A DNA stretch of 64,000 bases from Leptospira idonii (lineage in GTDB: Bacteria > Spirochaetota > Leptospiria > Leptospirales > Leptospiraceae), in assembly GCF_004770995.1 (NCBI RefSeq), contig NZ_RQHW01000079.1:1-64000 (forward strand). The letters are read 5' to 3'. The first letter of the stretch is position 1. Each line of letters opens with the position of its first letter. The notes under the pieces are model-generated. The model did not search any database and had not been told where the DNA came from. It was given only the letters and a program-made list of their open reading frames with translations. Of the stretch, positions 35,619 through 43,832 are shown piece after piece. Made by a program: the position numbers and the translations under genes.

Positions 35619-36338
35619 ATGTCCAATATACAAAATCAATTATCCTTTATCGTCATTTCCATCCTTCTTTCGGTCGGCACTGCTGTTTCTGCTAATGAAT
35701 ATGCGGTTGCCGGTTATGTGAAGGGGAAAGTGAGCCTACTATCCGTAGGTGATACCGCCAAACTTTGGAAAATTGTCAAACAAAACGATGTGATCAAACC
35801 AGGAGACACCATCAAAACGGGCAATGGTTCCAAAATCGATTTGGTTTTTAAAGAAACCGAATTCAGAATCCAGCCAAACTCCAGTTTTACCCTGAAAGAA
35901 TGGGATCCGAAGAGTCAGGTCTCTAAAGTATATTTGGAAAACGGTGCCGCTTGGTTCAAAGTAAAGAACTTCCAAAAAGGAAAATTTGAAGTAACAACAC
36001 CAATGGCAACGGCAGGAGTTCGAGGAACTGCATTCGGAGTTTATTATGAAGTTAAAGAGAAAAGAACCTATACTTGTGTTTGCGAAGGGAAAGTAGATGT
36101 GAACGGAACCGTGTTTTCTCAAGGAACAGGAGGAGTCGTAGATGAGTCTGCCTCTTTAGAGAAGAGCGAATACAAAGAACTGTTTGAAAAAGGCGAATCC
36201 GGCAAACCAGGGAAAGCGAATTTAAATTTTCAAAAGAAAATGAAAGAAGCACCCATGCTTGCTAAATGTCTTCCTTGTCACCAAACAAGCGGATGGGAAG
36301 CCAAAGATGTTTTGGCGGATGAAAAATACGGAAAGTAG
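35619..36338 (+). CDS. FecR-domain protein with C-terminal CXXCH motif
   Basis: This is a 239-residue exported protein from ATG 35619 (a TTG lies six bases earlier), with a signal peptide ending AVSA. The FecR domain at about residues 28-150 has the usual pattern KPGDTIKTGNGSKIDLVF and TPMATAGVRGTAFGVY. At the C-terminus, C217-L-P-C-H221 is a haem c attachment motif in a short tail (AKCLPCHQTSGWEAKDVL). FecR domains are usually sensory or sugar-binding and rarely fused to a haem site. The gene is followed by a porin-like and a DsbD-like gene, which fits an envelope redox function. Confidence 0.75.
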   Translation: MSNIQNQLSFIVISILLSVGTAVSANEYAVAGYVKGKVSLLSVGDTAKLWKIVKQNDVIKPGDTIKTGNGSKIDLVFKETEFRIQPNSSFTLKEWDPKSQVSKVYLENGAAWFKVKNFQKGKFEVTTPMATAGVRGTAFGVYYEVKEKRTYTCVCEGKVDVNGTVFSQGTGGVVDESASLEKSEYKELFEKGESGKPGKANLNFQKKMKEAPMLAKCLPCHQTSGWEAKDVLADEKYGK

Positions 36339-37744
36339 TGATTCGTAAGTTTCTCTTTCTTTTCATTTTTTTTTCTTCCGCATTGCATCTATATGCAGAG
36401 GAAGTAGTCACTACGAAAAAGGAAGAACCCGATTCCTATTACGGATTGAAGTTAGGCGCTATCGTCACTCCTACATTCGGATATCGGGTTCGAGATTCCG
36501 CTTCAGGAATTTCTGACACAACCCAATCGGAAAAAACGGGTTTTTCCATGCCTTGGACTTTGCTCTTTATCTCTAAAGAATGGGAAGATACCGGAATCAA
36601 AGTAGAGTTTTGGGGAGAAGTGATTCGCAGTAACGTTCTTTCCGCAGATACCTCTGCAGACTCCGGCACAAAAGCCAATCCTTATCTTTTCGCCATCCGA
36701 CGTGCGAATGTGCAAAAGAAATGGGATTTAGGCGCAACTCGTCACAAACTTATTTTCGGAATGCAGGAACTTCCTCATATGTTCTCCGTCTGGTCAGGAT
36801 ACTATGACTGGCGTTATATGGAAAGATCCCCTTTGGAATCGATGGCATTCTCAGCGGATCCTGTCGATTTAGGATTATCTTATCTTGCGGAATGGAAATC
36901 TTTCAGCGCTCATTTGGCAGTAGTGAACGGGGACGGTTATCGCAGCATCCAGAATGCGGGTGGCACAGGATACGATGTGATAGGCAGAGTAAGCTGGGAG
37001 CAGAAATGGCAGGATGATCTGAAAACGGGAATTCATTTTTTAGGCAGAAAAGGAAACGCTTTCGGATATTCGGGTAATGAATGTAATGAGGCGAAAACCA
37101 AATGTTTTCCTTCGGATAACAATCCGAATACTCTTTTGAGAGGAGATGTTCGCCTGTCTCAGGAAGAAAGTTACGCAGTGGAATCGAATCTTCTTTGGAG
37201 AGAGTATATCAATTTAGGTTTGGGAGGAATGGCCAAGAAAAAATTCGGGGGCAGATATTCCGATGCCATGAATCCTACCGAATTTCCCAAAAATATCTCC
37301 GAAAAAACGGGCAGAGGAGCCTACGGTTGGATCGGTCTTGGAAATAAAATGATTCGAATCGTCTTTCGAGGGGAAATTGCTACCGGTGGACCGAACCAAG
37401 GTTTGCGTTCTACAGAGTCTAACTTACAGGAGCCTTGGGTAAGGTATTCGGAATCTGCCACTTTGAAAACGACACCCGTATATTCGGATAAAGCTTATTA
37501 TATTTCGAGACAAGTTTATCTGGAATATCTTTGGAGTGAAACGGCAAGATTGGGATTCGGATATCAGGAAATTCGTTCTTTCGATTCCTCAGGAGCTCCT
37601 AATAAATGGTACATAGATAATTTCGCAAATGAAAGGACTGTTGCAGACTACAGACAACAATTTTCGACACCAAGCCCTGCCTTGATATCGGAATACAGTC
37701 GGTTGGATCGCAACATACTTGTAAAAGCGACAATGCAATTTTAA
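36338..37744 (+). CDS. Porin-like outer-membrane beta-barrel protein
   Basis: This 468-residue protein starts with GTG whose G overlaps the previous stop (TAGTG). It has a signal peptide (ending LHLYA) and long runs of alternating aromatic/polar strands (FAIRRANVQKKWDLG, HKLIFGMQELPH) ending in ILVKATMQF, a typical outer-membrane C-terminal Phe. The layout resembles phosphate- or anion-selective porins. The ligand is unknown. It is coupled to the FecR-CXXCH gene and 4 bases before the DsbD-like gene. Confidence 0.72.
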   Translation: MIRKFLFLFIFFSSALHLYAEEVVTTKKEEPDSYYGLKLGAIVTPTFGYRVRDSASGISDTTQSEKTGFSMPWTLLFISKEWEDTGIKVEFWGEVIRSNVLSADTSADSGTKANPYLFAIRRANVQKKWDLGATRHKLIFGMQELPHMFSVWSGYYDWRYMERSPLESMAFSADPVDLGLSYLAEWKSFSAHLAVVNGDGYRSIQNAGGTGYDVIGRVSWEQKWQDDLKTGIHFLGRKGNAFGYSGNECNEAKTKCFPSDNNPNTLLRGDVRLSQEESYAVESNLLWREYINLGLGGMAKKKFGGRYSDAMNPTEFPKNISEKTGRGAYGWIGLGNKMIRIVFRGEIATGGPNQGLRSTESNLQEPWVRYSESATLKTTPVYSDKAYYISRQVYLEYLWSETARLGFGYQEIRSFDSSGAPNKWYIDNFANERTVADYRQQFSTPSPALISEYSRLDRNILVKATMQF

Positions 37745-37748
37745 ACTC

Positions 37749-39041
37749 ATGATTTCAGAATTACAACTCTTCATTGAATCCCAGTTATCCGGCAATAGTT
37801 TTCATCCTACCGCTTTTTTCTTTTTGATCTTGGGAGGTTTTTTGGCAAGCCTCCTCCCTTGTGTGTATCCTCTTTATCCGATCACTGCCGGGATTTTAAA
37901 CTCCAGAATCGGAAAAACCAAATGGCTTCATCCTTTCGTATATTATCTCGGTCTCGCCACCATGTATTTATTGTTCGGCGTCATTGCCGCTTTTACGGGA
38001 GGTGTCTTCAATCAAATTTTAAGATACCCGGAAACTAACTTAATTTTAGCATATATTCTTTTCGTTTTGGGTATGTCTTCTGCGGAATTGATTTATTTGC
38101 CTATATTCAGCCAACGTTCTGCAGGATCGCATAATTCTTCTTATTCGGGAAGTTTTCTTTTGGGAATGGGAGCGGGGCTTTTATCTTCTCCTTGTGTCGG
38201 ACCTGTGGTGGTCAGTATTTTACTTCAAATCGTTACGAGCCAAGGAAATGGAATCGAATTTTTGACTGTGCTCTCCACTTCCTTAAAGATGCTCGCTTTC
38301 GGCTTGGGAGTAGGATTGCCGTTTTTGGCGATTGGGGTTTTCGGGCTTTCTTTGCCGAAATCGGGAAAGTGGATGAAGTATGTGCAATGGCTTTTGGCTC
38401 TACTCATCTTCTATTTTTCTTATACATATCTGACAAAAGCGGGACAAATTTGGGGATTATCGGATGCGAAAATTTTCCAAGCTTTCCTGTTATGGATCGC
38501 CTTACTGACATTCGCCTATTTTGCACACAGTAATTCCGAACAACTTCTCCCCGTGAGAATGAAATCCGCTTTAGCCGTTGCCAGTCTATGTTTGACGACG
38601 GTTTTACTTGCGGTTGTCCTTTTGCAGAATGGTTCTTCCGTTTCAAAGGGTGTCCTTCCGGAATCTTCTGAAATAGAAGTTTCCGGAAATCTAAATTGGC
38701 ATCGATCCGAGGCGGAAGTGTATTCACTTGCGAAAAAGGAAAACAAACCAGTCTTTATCGATTTTTATGCGGATTGGTGCACGAACTGCAAAGAGTTTCA
38801 AAAGCTGACATTGGCGGATGAGGAATTGAATCAGGTATTGGAGAAGGAAGCGGTTCTTTGGAAGGTTTATGATACGGATCCGATTTTCGAAATATTTTCA
38901 GATGATCCTCGTTATGCGGAGTTGAAAATCGGACTTCCTTTCTTTTTAGTTTTAGATTCCCAAGCCGGCCTTATTTTTAAAACGAATGACTACCTTGATA
39001 CAAAAGGAATGATCGAAGCGATTCGAAGGCATAATCAATAA
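37749..39041 (+). CDS. DsbD-like thiol:disulfide interchange protein
   Basis: This 430-residue protein has a core of about eight membrane helices with the paired redox Cys residues C38 (LLPCVYPLYP) and C149 (SSPCVGP), as in DsbD/CcdA. It also has a C-terminal thioredoxin domain with C344-T-N-C347 (ADWCTNC). The N-terminal alpha domain of classical DsbD is missing. The protein carries electrons from the cytoplasm to periplasmic thiols. It follows a CXXCH protein, whose Cys residues must be reduced before haem attachment. A hairpin overlaps its stop codon. Confidence 0.88.
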   Translation: MISELQLFIESQLSGNSFHPTAFFFLILGGFLASLLPCVYPLYPITAGILNSRIGKTKWLHPFVYYLGLATMYLLFGVIAAFTGGVFNQILRYPETNLILAYILFVLGMSSAELIYLPIFSQRSAGSHNSSYSGSFLLGMGAGLLSSPCVGPVVVSILLQIVTSQGNGIEFLTVLSTSLKMLAFGLGVGLPFLAIGVFGLSLPKSGKWMKYVQWLLALLIFYFSYTYLTKAGQIWGLSDAKIFQAFLLWIALLTFAYFAHSNSEQLLPVRMKSALAVASLCLTTVLLAVVLLQNGSSVSKGVLPESSEIEVSGNLNWHRSEAEVYSLAKKENKPVFIDFYADWCTNCKEFQKLTLADEELNQVLEKEAVLWKVYDTDPIFEIFSDDPRYAELKIGLPFFLVLDSQAGLIFKTNDYLDTKGMIEAIRRHNQ

Positions 39042-39051
39042 GCCTTCGAAT
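39021..39051. terminator. Hairpin over the end of the DsbD-like gene
   Basis: ATTCGAAGGC (39021-39030) and GCCTTCGAAT (39042-39051) form a perfect 10-bp stem with an 11-base loop. The stop codon lies in the loop. No T run follows on either strand, so simple intrinsic termination is not certain. It may stall transcription between the convergent genes or protect the mRNA 3' end. Confidence 0.5.
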
Positions 39052-39074
39052 GCAACTCAGCTAAAAACGTAAAA

Positions 39075-40844
39075 CTATAGTTTCGGTTTTTCGTAACTCA
39101 GAACCGGTTCTAAAGGAGAAAAAAGTTTTAAGAACCCGATCAACTGGAGGACGTTCCCTTTTTTGTATTCGAATCCAGGCAATGTAGTGAGAGGATTTCG
39201 AATGCGAACCAGCATTTCTTTCCAATCCTGCGAGTTTAAATGAACGATGATTTCCGAATCGGAATGATAATCGGGAATCACTTCTGCAACTCCTCTTCTA
39301 ACATGGACAGTGATCTTTTCGTTCGAATCCGTGAATATGAAACTCACCTTTTGGTTCGTATCTGCGCTGGCAACAGGATCCAAATTGGTGACAAAGCTGG
39401 AGAATATTACAGAAATCGGATATCGTTTCAAAAGCTGTGGATTCGGCTTTACTTGTAGTTTGGCGACAAAATTTTTCTTTAACTCCAATGCTTCCGTTAA
39501 ATAATAATGCCGTGAATTCGCATTCTCTTCCTTTTTCGCCAAAGCTTCCAAGGATTGAATTCTCAATTCTCTTGCTCTGGAATCTTTACGATCGGAGCGA
39601 AGTAAATAACCGCTCAATGTCAAAGCGGATTGATGATCTCCCGCATCGAATTTGGATTTCGCATATTTGAATAAATTCTCTCTTCCTCCTGCCAAATCGA
39701 TGATCAATCGTGCAGTTTCATCTCTACCTAATGGATGTAAGTCTGTTGCATCTCCGCTGAACCATCCCAAATTCCCGTTGAATAAGGATCTTACGGACCA
39801 GGATACTTTTCCGTAAATCTGCTGAAGGTAAGGGGATTGGGAAAGATGAGGAGGGAGTTTCACGTATTCCACTAAATCATCCGGATTTAAACCGGCATTG
39901 ATTCCTCGTAAGGATTGGTCATGTACAAATTGAACGGCATCCCTGTAATCGGTGATGATGGAATTGATTTCGGAAGCGCCGGAAAGAGGTTTCCCATGAC
40001 TCGGTACTAAATGTTCGGGATGAATGGAGCGGATAATATCCAAAGATTTGTACCAATTTTTTAAACTGCGAAACCAAGTTCCTCGAATTGTATACAAATT
40101 CGGGAACGCCTTATAAAAGTTATCTCCTGTCATAAGAACTTTTTTTTCAGGAAGATAAACGTAAATTTGATCGTCCGTTTCTCCGGGAGCATGGATCAGT
40201 TTCAAACGAACTCCGGAAATCTTTACTTCCAAGCTGTCTCGAAATGTTTTTGTGGGAGGAGCGAAGTCTAGTTTGCTTTCAGAGTTGTATCCTTGGTAAG
40301 GACCGATTCCCACATTCACTAGTTCGCTTTCGTTTAAATAATTGCCGAACATTCTGGCACTTCTCGTGCCGATGATGGGAGTTGTTTCTCCTGCAAGTCT
40401 CTGCACTGTAGGAAGAAGAGTTTCGTGTGCATAGATCTCCGGCTGGTAACCTTCAACAAACGATTGTGATCCGAAGATATGATCCGGATGGCTGTGAGTG
40501 TATATGATTGCTTTTATAGGAAGAGAGGATATTTTTTTGAATTCCTCTAAGACTTCTTTGCCGGATTTCAGATCATCCATCGTATCGACGATGATGAGTC
40601 CGTCTTCTCCTACAATTAGGATCGAATTAGCAATACCGAATCCTACTGCTGAGTAAACGCCCGGTGCGACTTCGTATATTTTCTTCTCAAACTCTTGATT
40701 AAAATGTTCTAATTTATGATCGGGAGTGATTTCCTGCTTCGATTTTGTTGTGCGGCATTGCTGAAAAAGAAAGAGCGCGGCAATCAAAAGAACGATGCCG
40801 AATCGAATGTTCATTTTGTACAATTTATGAATGGGTTGTTTCAT
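39075..40844 (-). CDS. Alkyl sulfatase-type metallo-beta-lactamase lipoprotein
   Basis: This 589-residue protein has a signal segment ending FQQC (lipobox, C30). The metallo-beta-lactamase domain follows with THSHPDH (H117, H119, D121, H122). Next come an alkyl-sulfatase dimerisation region (GNLGWFSGDATDLHPL) and an SCP2-like C-terminal domain for binding the alkyl chain. This is the SdsA1/BDS1 layout, which cleaves sulfate esters of alkyl chains. A lipid anchor would place it in the periplasm or at the surface. It is divergent from an outer-membrane gene across a 477-bp gap. Confidence 0.88.
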   Translation of the reverse strand: MKQPIHKLYKMNIRFGIVLLIAALFLFQQCRTTKSKQEITPDHKLEHFNQEFEKKIYEVAPGVYSAVGFGIANSILIVGEDGLIIVDTMDDLKSGKEVLEEFKKISSLPIKAIIYTHSHPDHIFGSQSFVEGYQPEIYAHETLLPTVQRLAGETTPIIGTRSARMFGNYLNESELVNVGIGPYQGYNSESKLDFAPPTKTFRDSLEVKISGVRLKLIHAPGETDDQIYVYLPEKKVLMTGDNFYKAFPNLYTIRGTWFRSLKNWYKSLDIIRSIHPEHLVPSHGKPLSGASEINSIITDYRDAVQFVHDQSLRGINAGLNPDDLVEYVKLPPHLSQSPYLQQIYGKVSWSVRSLFNGNLGWFSGDATDLHPLGRDETARLIIDLAGGRENLFKYAKSKFDAGDHQSALTLSGYLLRSDRKDSRARELRIQSLEALAKKEENANSRHYYLTEALELKKNFVAKLQVKPNPQLLKRYPISVIFSSFVTNLDPVASADTNQKVSFIFTDSNEKITVHVRRGVAEVIPDYHSDSEIIVHLNSQDWKEMLVRIRNPLTTLPGFEYKKGNVLQLIGFLKLFSPLEPVLSYEKPKL

Positions 40845-40930
40845 GTTCTTAATTGGATCAAGGGAAAGTTCCCGATTGATAAATCCTTATGTTGACTCAA
40901 AGGAAACCTGCCTCAAAAAGCAATTAAAAT

Positions 40931-40968
40931 AATTCAATATAACATAAATATATCTTTTATATTGAATT
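40931..40968. promoter_or_regulatory. 12-bp inverted repeat, possible operator
   Basis: AATTCAATATAA (40931-40942) is exactly complementary to TTATATTGAATT (40957-40968), with a 14-base centre. It lies 87 bases upstream of the alkyl sulfatase start and contains no GC-rich stem, so protein binding is more likely than RNA folding. No cognate regulator is adjacent. Confidence 0.45.
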
Positions 40969-41224
40969 GAAGTTGTTTTGCTAGAATGCAATGCGAATTG
41001 GAATTCTGAACTTTCAACTTAGCTTTGGAAGAATAAGCAGTAGGATTTTTTAGCGGAACTAGAGAACTTATAGCGGAAGTTGTTAAATTTTATAGGCTTT
41101 GAGCTTATCCTTCAAATGTAGTACCTCCTACCGAATTCTCAGATTTATCCCAACTCCTATCAGGCAAAATTCTTTTGGCAGGAAAACTTATTGTTTTGAG
41201 CCAACACACTGACAATTTATTCAT

Positions 41225-41230
41225 TATAAT
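41225..41230 (+). promoter_or_regulatory. Possible -10 box of the outer-membrane gene
   Basis: A perfect TATAAT lies 91 bases upstream of ATG 41322. No good -35 box is present at 16-18 bases, so activation by another protein would be needed if this is a real promoter. The resulting leader would include the hairpin at 41291-41316. Confidence 0.4.
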
Positions 41231-41290
41231 GTATCTCTAGTTCGTAATAGCAGATATAACAATTGGTGATTTCATCGCACTGAAAAGTTT

Positions 41291-41316
41291 AGTTCCTAAC
41301 GCCTCTTTCAGGAACT
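41291..41316 (+). promoter_or_regulatory. Leader hairpin covering the ribosome-binding site
   Basis: AGTTCCT (41291-41297) pairs perfectly with AGGAACT (41310-41316), with a 12-base loop. The AGGAA within the 3' arm is the ribosome-binding sequence, 5 bases before ATG 41322. Folding would therefore limit translation of the outer-membrane protein. Temperature, a small RNA or an RNA-binding protein could open it; none is shown here. Confidence 0.5.
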
Positions 41317-41321
41317 TCCGC

Positions 41322-42422
41322 ATGAAATATTTTATTTCCTCACTCTTCTTGCTAACAACGATTATATTTCCCGTTTTCGCTCAGAAAGCGGAAAAGGTTA
41401 CAACTCCGATATCCGCTCCATCGGATGACAGTTCTTCCAAGAATTCAGATGTTTCGGAAAAAGAACGTTGGAGACTGATTTTGTATGCGGGTTACGGAGG
41501 AGCTAATATTCAGAACAACCCGAACATTCCTTTCGCATATAGGGATCCGAATTCGGGGCAAATCAATAACACGGCTTTAGGTAGAAGAACCGGTCTAACG
41601 AATACAGGAAGTACGTTTTTCCCTTCCGAAGGACAAGGAAATAACAGAGGTTCGTTGATTTCTTTCTCGAATCACAAATGGTTTTTCAGTTACGGATATA
41701 CTTCCATTCACTTCAATATGAGTCCTTCCCAACAAGGAACACTTCCTTTGGAGCATTTTCAAGCAGGATCAGATCACATCGTTCATAATTCTAGGATCGA
41801 TTATAATCAGAAAATATCGGATTATTTTACAGCGGTTTTTTCCTTGAGACAGTTTGTCCGCTCAGGAACGTATCAATGGGATAATGTATTGGAATCCACA
41901 TATGCGAACAATTATTATGTGGCTTTTCCGAAAGTAGAAGCGAATGATAAAATGACGATCAATATGTTTTCAGTGGGATTAAAATTTAACCCTATCGAAT
42001 CGTTGGAATTGGAACCTTACTTGCAATATCGAGATGCAAGATATTTCGTGAATGTCTTTTCTACGGTAGGTTCGATTCAAAACGCATCTAATTTTTTGCC
42101 TGTTGATCCTGGCGCGATTCTCAGCACATGGGGCTATCAAAATTTAGGAAGTGCCTATGCTGTGCCTTTGTACAATTCCATCTCGAAGGATTTCGGAAAC
42201 GTAGGACTTCGATTGCAATATACTCCTCTTAAGTTTTTGATTTTTAGATCGGATGTTAGGCGAAATCCTGTTTTAGCTGCTTGGGAAGTCAGAGGATCTT
42301 TTACGGTTATGCTTCATAAAAATTTCGGAATTACTTTGGGTGGGGTGTATGCAGAACGAGAAATCAATCCGCTCAATCTAAGAGGTTGGGAAATAGGGCC
42401 GACCTACACATATTTGTTCTAA
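41322..42422 (+). CDS. Outer-membrane beta-barrel candidate
   Basis: This 366-residue protein has a signal peptide (ending FPVFA). A short Ser-rich linker is followed by many amphipathic strands and a C-terminal aromatic residue (TYTYLF), which are outer-membrane barrel marks. Glycine/asparagine-rich loops (NPNIPFAYRDPNSGQINN) would face outward. The family is not recognised. It is divergent from the alkyl sulfatase and has a long leader with a hairpin over the ribosome site, so its amount seems tightly controlled. Confidence 0.65.
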   Translation: MKYFISSLFLLTTIIFPVFAQKAEKVTTPISAPSDDSSSKNSDVSEKERWRLILYAGYGGANIQNNPNIPFAYRDPNSGQINNTALGRRTGLTNTGSTFFPSEGQGNNRGSLISFSNHKWFFSYGYTSIHFNMSPSQQGTLPLEHFQAGSDHIVHNSRIDYNQKISDYFTAVFSLRQFVRSGTYQWDNVLESTYANNYYVAFPKVEANDKMTINMFSVGLKFNPIESLELEPYLQYRDARYFVNVFSTVGSIQNASNFLPVDPGAILSTWGYQNLGSAYAVPLYNSISKDFGNVGLRLQYTPLKFLIFRSDVRRNPVLAAWEVRGSFTVMLHKNFGITLGGVYAEREINPLNLRGWEIGPTYTYLF

Positions 42423-42462
42423 GGAAGTATAAGTGACATAATACGGGAGAGAATCTTTTCGC

Positions 42463-42482
42463 CCCCACCCGAGTTAGGGTGG
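42463..42482 (+). terminator. GC-rich hairpin after the outer-membrane gene
   Basis: CCACCC and GGGTGG pair around the 6-base loop GAGTTA, and neighbouring C and G runs may extend the stem. It lies 40-60 bases after the stop at 42422. No T run follows directly, so it may act with the terminator at 42524-42572 or be a small repeat. A similar GCCCCCACCCG string occurs inside the gene at 10128-10766. Confidence 0.4.
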
Positions 42483-42523
42483 AGGGGAGTGGCTCGTGGG
42501 CCTTCCCTTCCGACCTCTAACAG

Positions 42524-42572
42524 AAAATCCCTTTTTCGTCGTTTTAAAATCGGGATTTTCGATTTTTTTTTA
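42524..42572 (+). terminator. Rho-independent terminator
   Basis: AAAATCCC (42524-42531) pairs with GGGATTTT (42552-42559), and a run of ten T residues ends near 42572. The loop is about 20 bases. It lies between the outer-membrane gene and the convergent nitronate monooxygenase gene. Confidence 0.7.
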
Positions 42573-42588
42573 GTTTTGTTTCACCTTT

Positions 42589-43530
42589 TTACCTGGGTAG
42601 GGCGCCTACGATTTCCAAATACTCTTTGGCCATCTGGTGTACGATTTCTTTCGCAGGTTTGACATCTTCGATCTGCGCCACACCTTGTCCAGCCGACCAA
42701 ATATCTCTCCAACGTTTGTATTCTTGTTCGATCGCTTGTTCTCCGCCCGCATGACCTGCAGCGATTTTTTTAGGACCGTCTTCCAGAATGTCGGGAGATT
42801 TATGAACGGATTTGCTCAACCAATTGGCTGGAATTCCTGAAATCTTTTCTGTATAGATGATTTCATCCGGCTCAGATTCAATTAACATTTGTTTGTATTC
42901 ATTCTGCGCTCTTGATTCGGGAGTAGCGATGAATTTAGTCCCTACATACACTGCATCTGCACCTAAGGAAAGTGCGGCGGCCATCTGAGCTCCGCCTGAA
43001 ATCGCTCCTGCTGCGATGACAGGAAGGCCGGTTTCTTTTTTCAGATAAGGAATGAGAGCGAAGGGAGTGATGTTCCCTGCGTGTCCGCCTGCTCCTTGTG
43101 CGACAGTGATCAAAGCATCCGCTCCCGACTTTGCTACAATATTTGCATGTTTTAATGTAGTTACGTCGCAGAAAAGATGAGATCCGTTCGATTTGATTTC
43201 TTTGGCGATGGTTCTGGGAGTTCCAAGACTTGTGATGATCAATTCGACTTTCATTTCCATAACGATTTCGAATTGTTTGGCCCAGTTCGGATTATGTTCC
43301 TTATGAAGGATCAAGTTTACTCCGATCGGTTTTTTCGTCTTGGAACGGATTTCTAATAATCCTTCCTTTAATTGTTCCGGGGTTCTATAGTTGAGAGAAG
43401 GGAAACAGCCGATTCCGCCTGCTTCGGAAACTGCAACAACTAACTCCGGATAGGAAACTAAAAACATCGGAGCCGCAATGATCGGCAAATCGATGTTCAA
43501 CATCTCTGTGATTTTGGTTTTGATTTTCAT
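42589..43530 (-). CDS. Nitronate monooxygenase family flavoprotein
   Basis: This 313-residue TIM-barrel FMN protein begins with LPIIAAPMFLVSYPELVVAVSEAGG. It has the conserved GAGGHAG motif (phosphate/flavin contact) and GADAVYVGTKFIATPES. This is the 2-nitropropane dioxygenase/nitronate monooxygenase family, which also contains enoyl-reductase-like members. Detoxification of alkyl nitronates is the best guess. It is followed 8 bases later by a small exported-protein gene on the opposite side of its start. Confidence 0.88.
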   Translation of the reverse strand: MKIKTKITEMLNIDLPIIAAPMFLVSYPELVVAVSEAGGIGCFPSLNYRTPEQLKEGLLEIRSKTKKPIGVNLILHKEHNPNWAKQFEIVMEMKVELIITSLGTPRTIAKEIKSNGSHLFCDVTTLKHANIVAKSGADALITVAQGAGGHAGNITPFALIPYLKKETGLPVIAAGAISGGAQMAAALSLGADAVYVGTKFIATPESRAQNEYKQMLIESEPDEIIYTEKISGIPANWLSKSVHKSPDILEDGPKKIAAGHAGGEQAIEQEYKRWRDIWSAGQGVAQIEDVKPAKEIVHQMAKEYLEIVGALPR

Positions 43531-43538
43531 TCTTTAAC

Positions 43539-43832
43539 CTAGTATTTTGGTGAGGGATTCAAATTAGGAAGGCTTTCGGAGTATTTTCCGTTTCGAGGCA
43601 CACAGCTCAAACCTACGCCGCGAATGACGTAGCAGATAGAGTCTTTGGTGATGCATTTCAAACTCTTCTCAAACTCTAAGCCGTCGATTTCCGTGGGAAT
43701 CGAATGGCACTCCATTTTGTCTTGTATGAAGGTTTCTTGCGGGGTGGGAGTCTCTTGAGCGAAAACTGTTCCCGAAAGAACAAAACTAACTAGGATCAGA
43801 TAAAAAAAGATTGGGAATCGAAAGGGATTCAT
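43539..43832 (-). CDS. Small exported protein
   Basis: This protein has 97 residues from ATG 43832; an ATG two codons earlier (43838) is equally possible. It has a clear signal peptide (ending GTVFA), and the mature part is rich in Pro and Glu, with four Cys residues (MECHS, KCITKDSIC and SC). Function unknown. Its start codon overlaps the start of the divergent phosphatase gene, so one of the two starts is probably further inward. Confidence 0.6.
   Translation of the reverse strand: MNPFRFPIFFYLILVSFVLSGTVFAQETPTPQETFIQDKMECHSIPTEIDGLEFEKSLKCITKDSICYVIRGVGLSCVPRNGKYSESLPNLNPSPKY

Larger units (their letters stand above)
40845..41321. other. Intergenic region, 477 bp, with regulatory-looking elements
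   Basis: This is the only long gene-free gap of the window apart from the left-edge repeats. It is AT-rich and lies between divergent genes. It contains a 12-bp inverted repeat at 40931-40968, a TATAAT at 41225-41230 and a hairpin at 41291-41316, listed separately. A repeated TAGCGGAA occurs twice near 41050-41085. No open frame with a plausible product was found. Confidence 0.7.

Noticed and set aside
35619..36338. FecI/FecR iron-signalling system
   Set aside because: No ECF sigma factor or TonB-dependent receptor is adjacent, and the protein has no cytoplasmic helical N-terminus.
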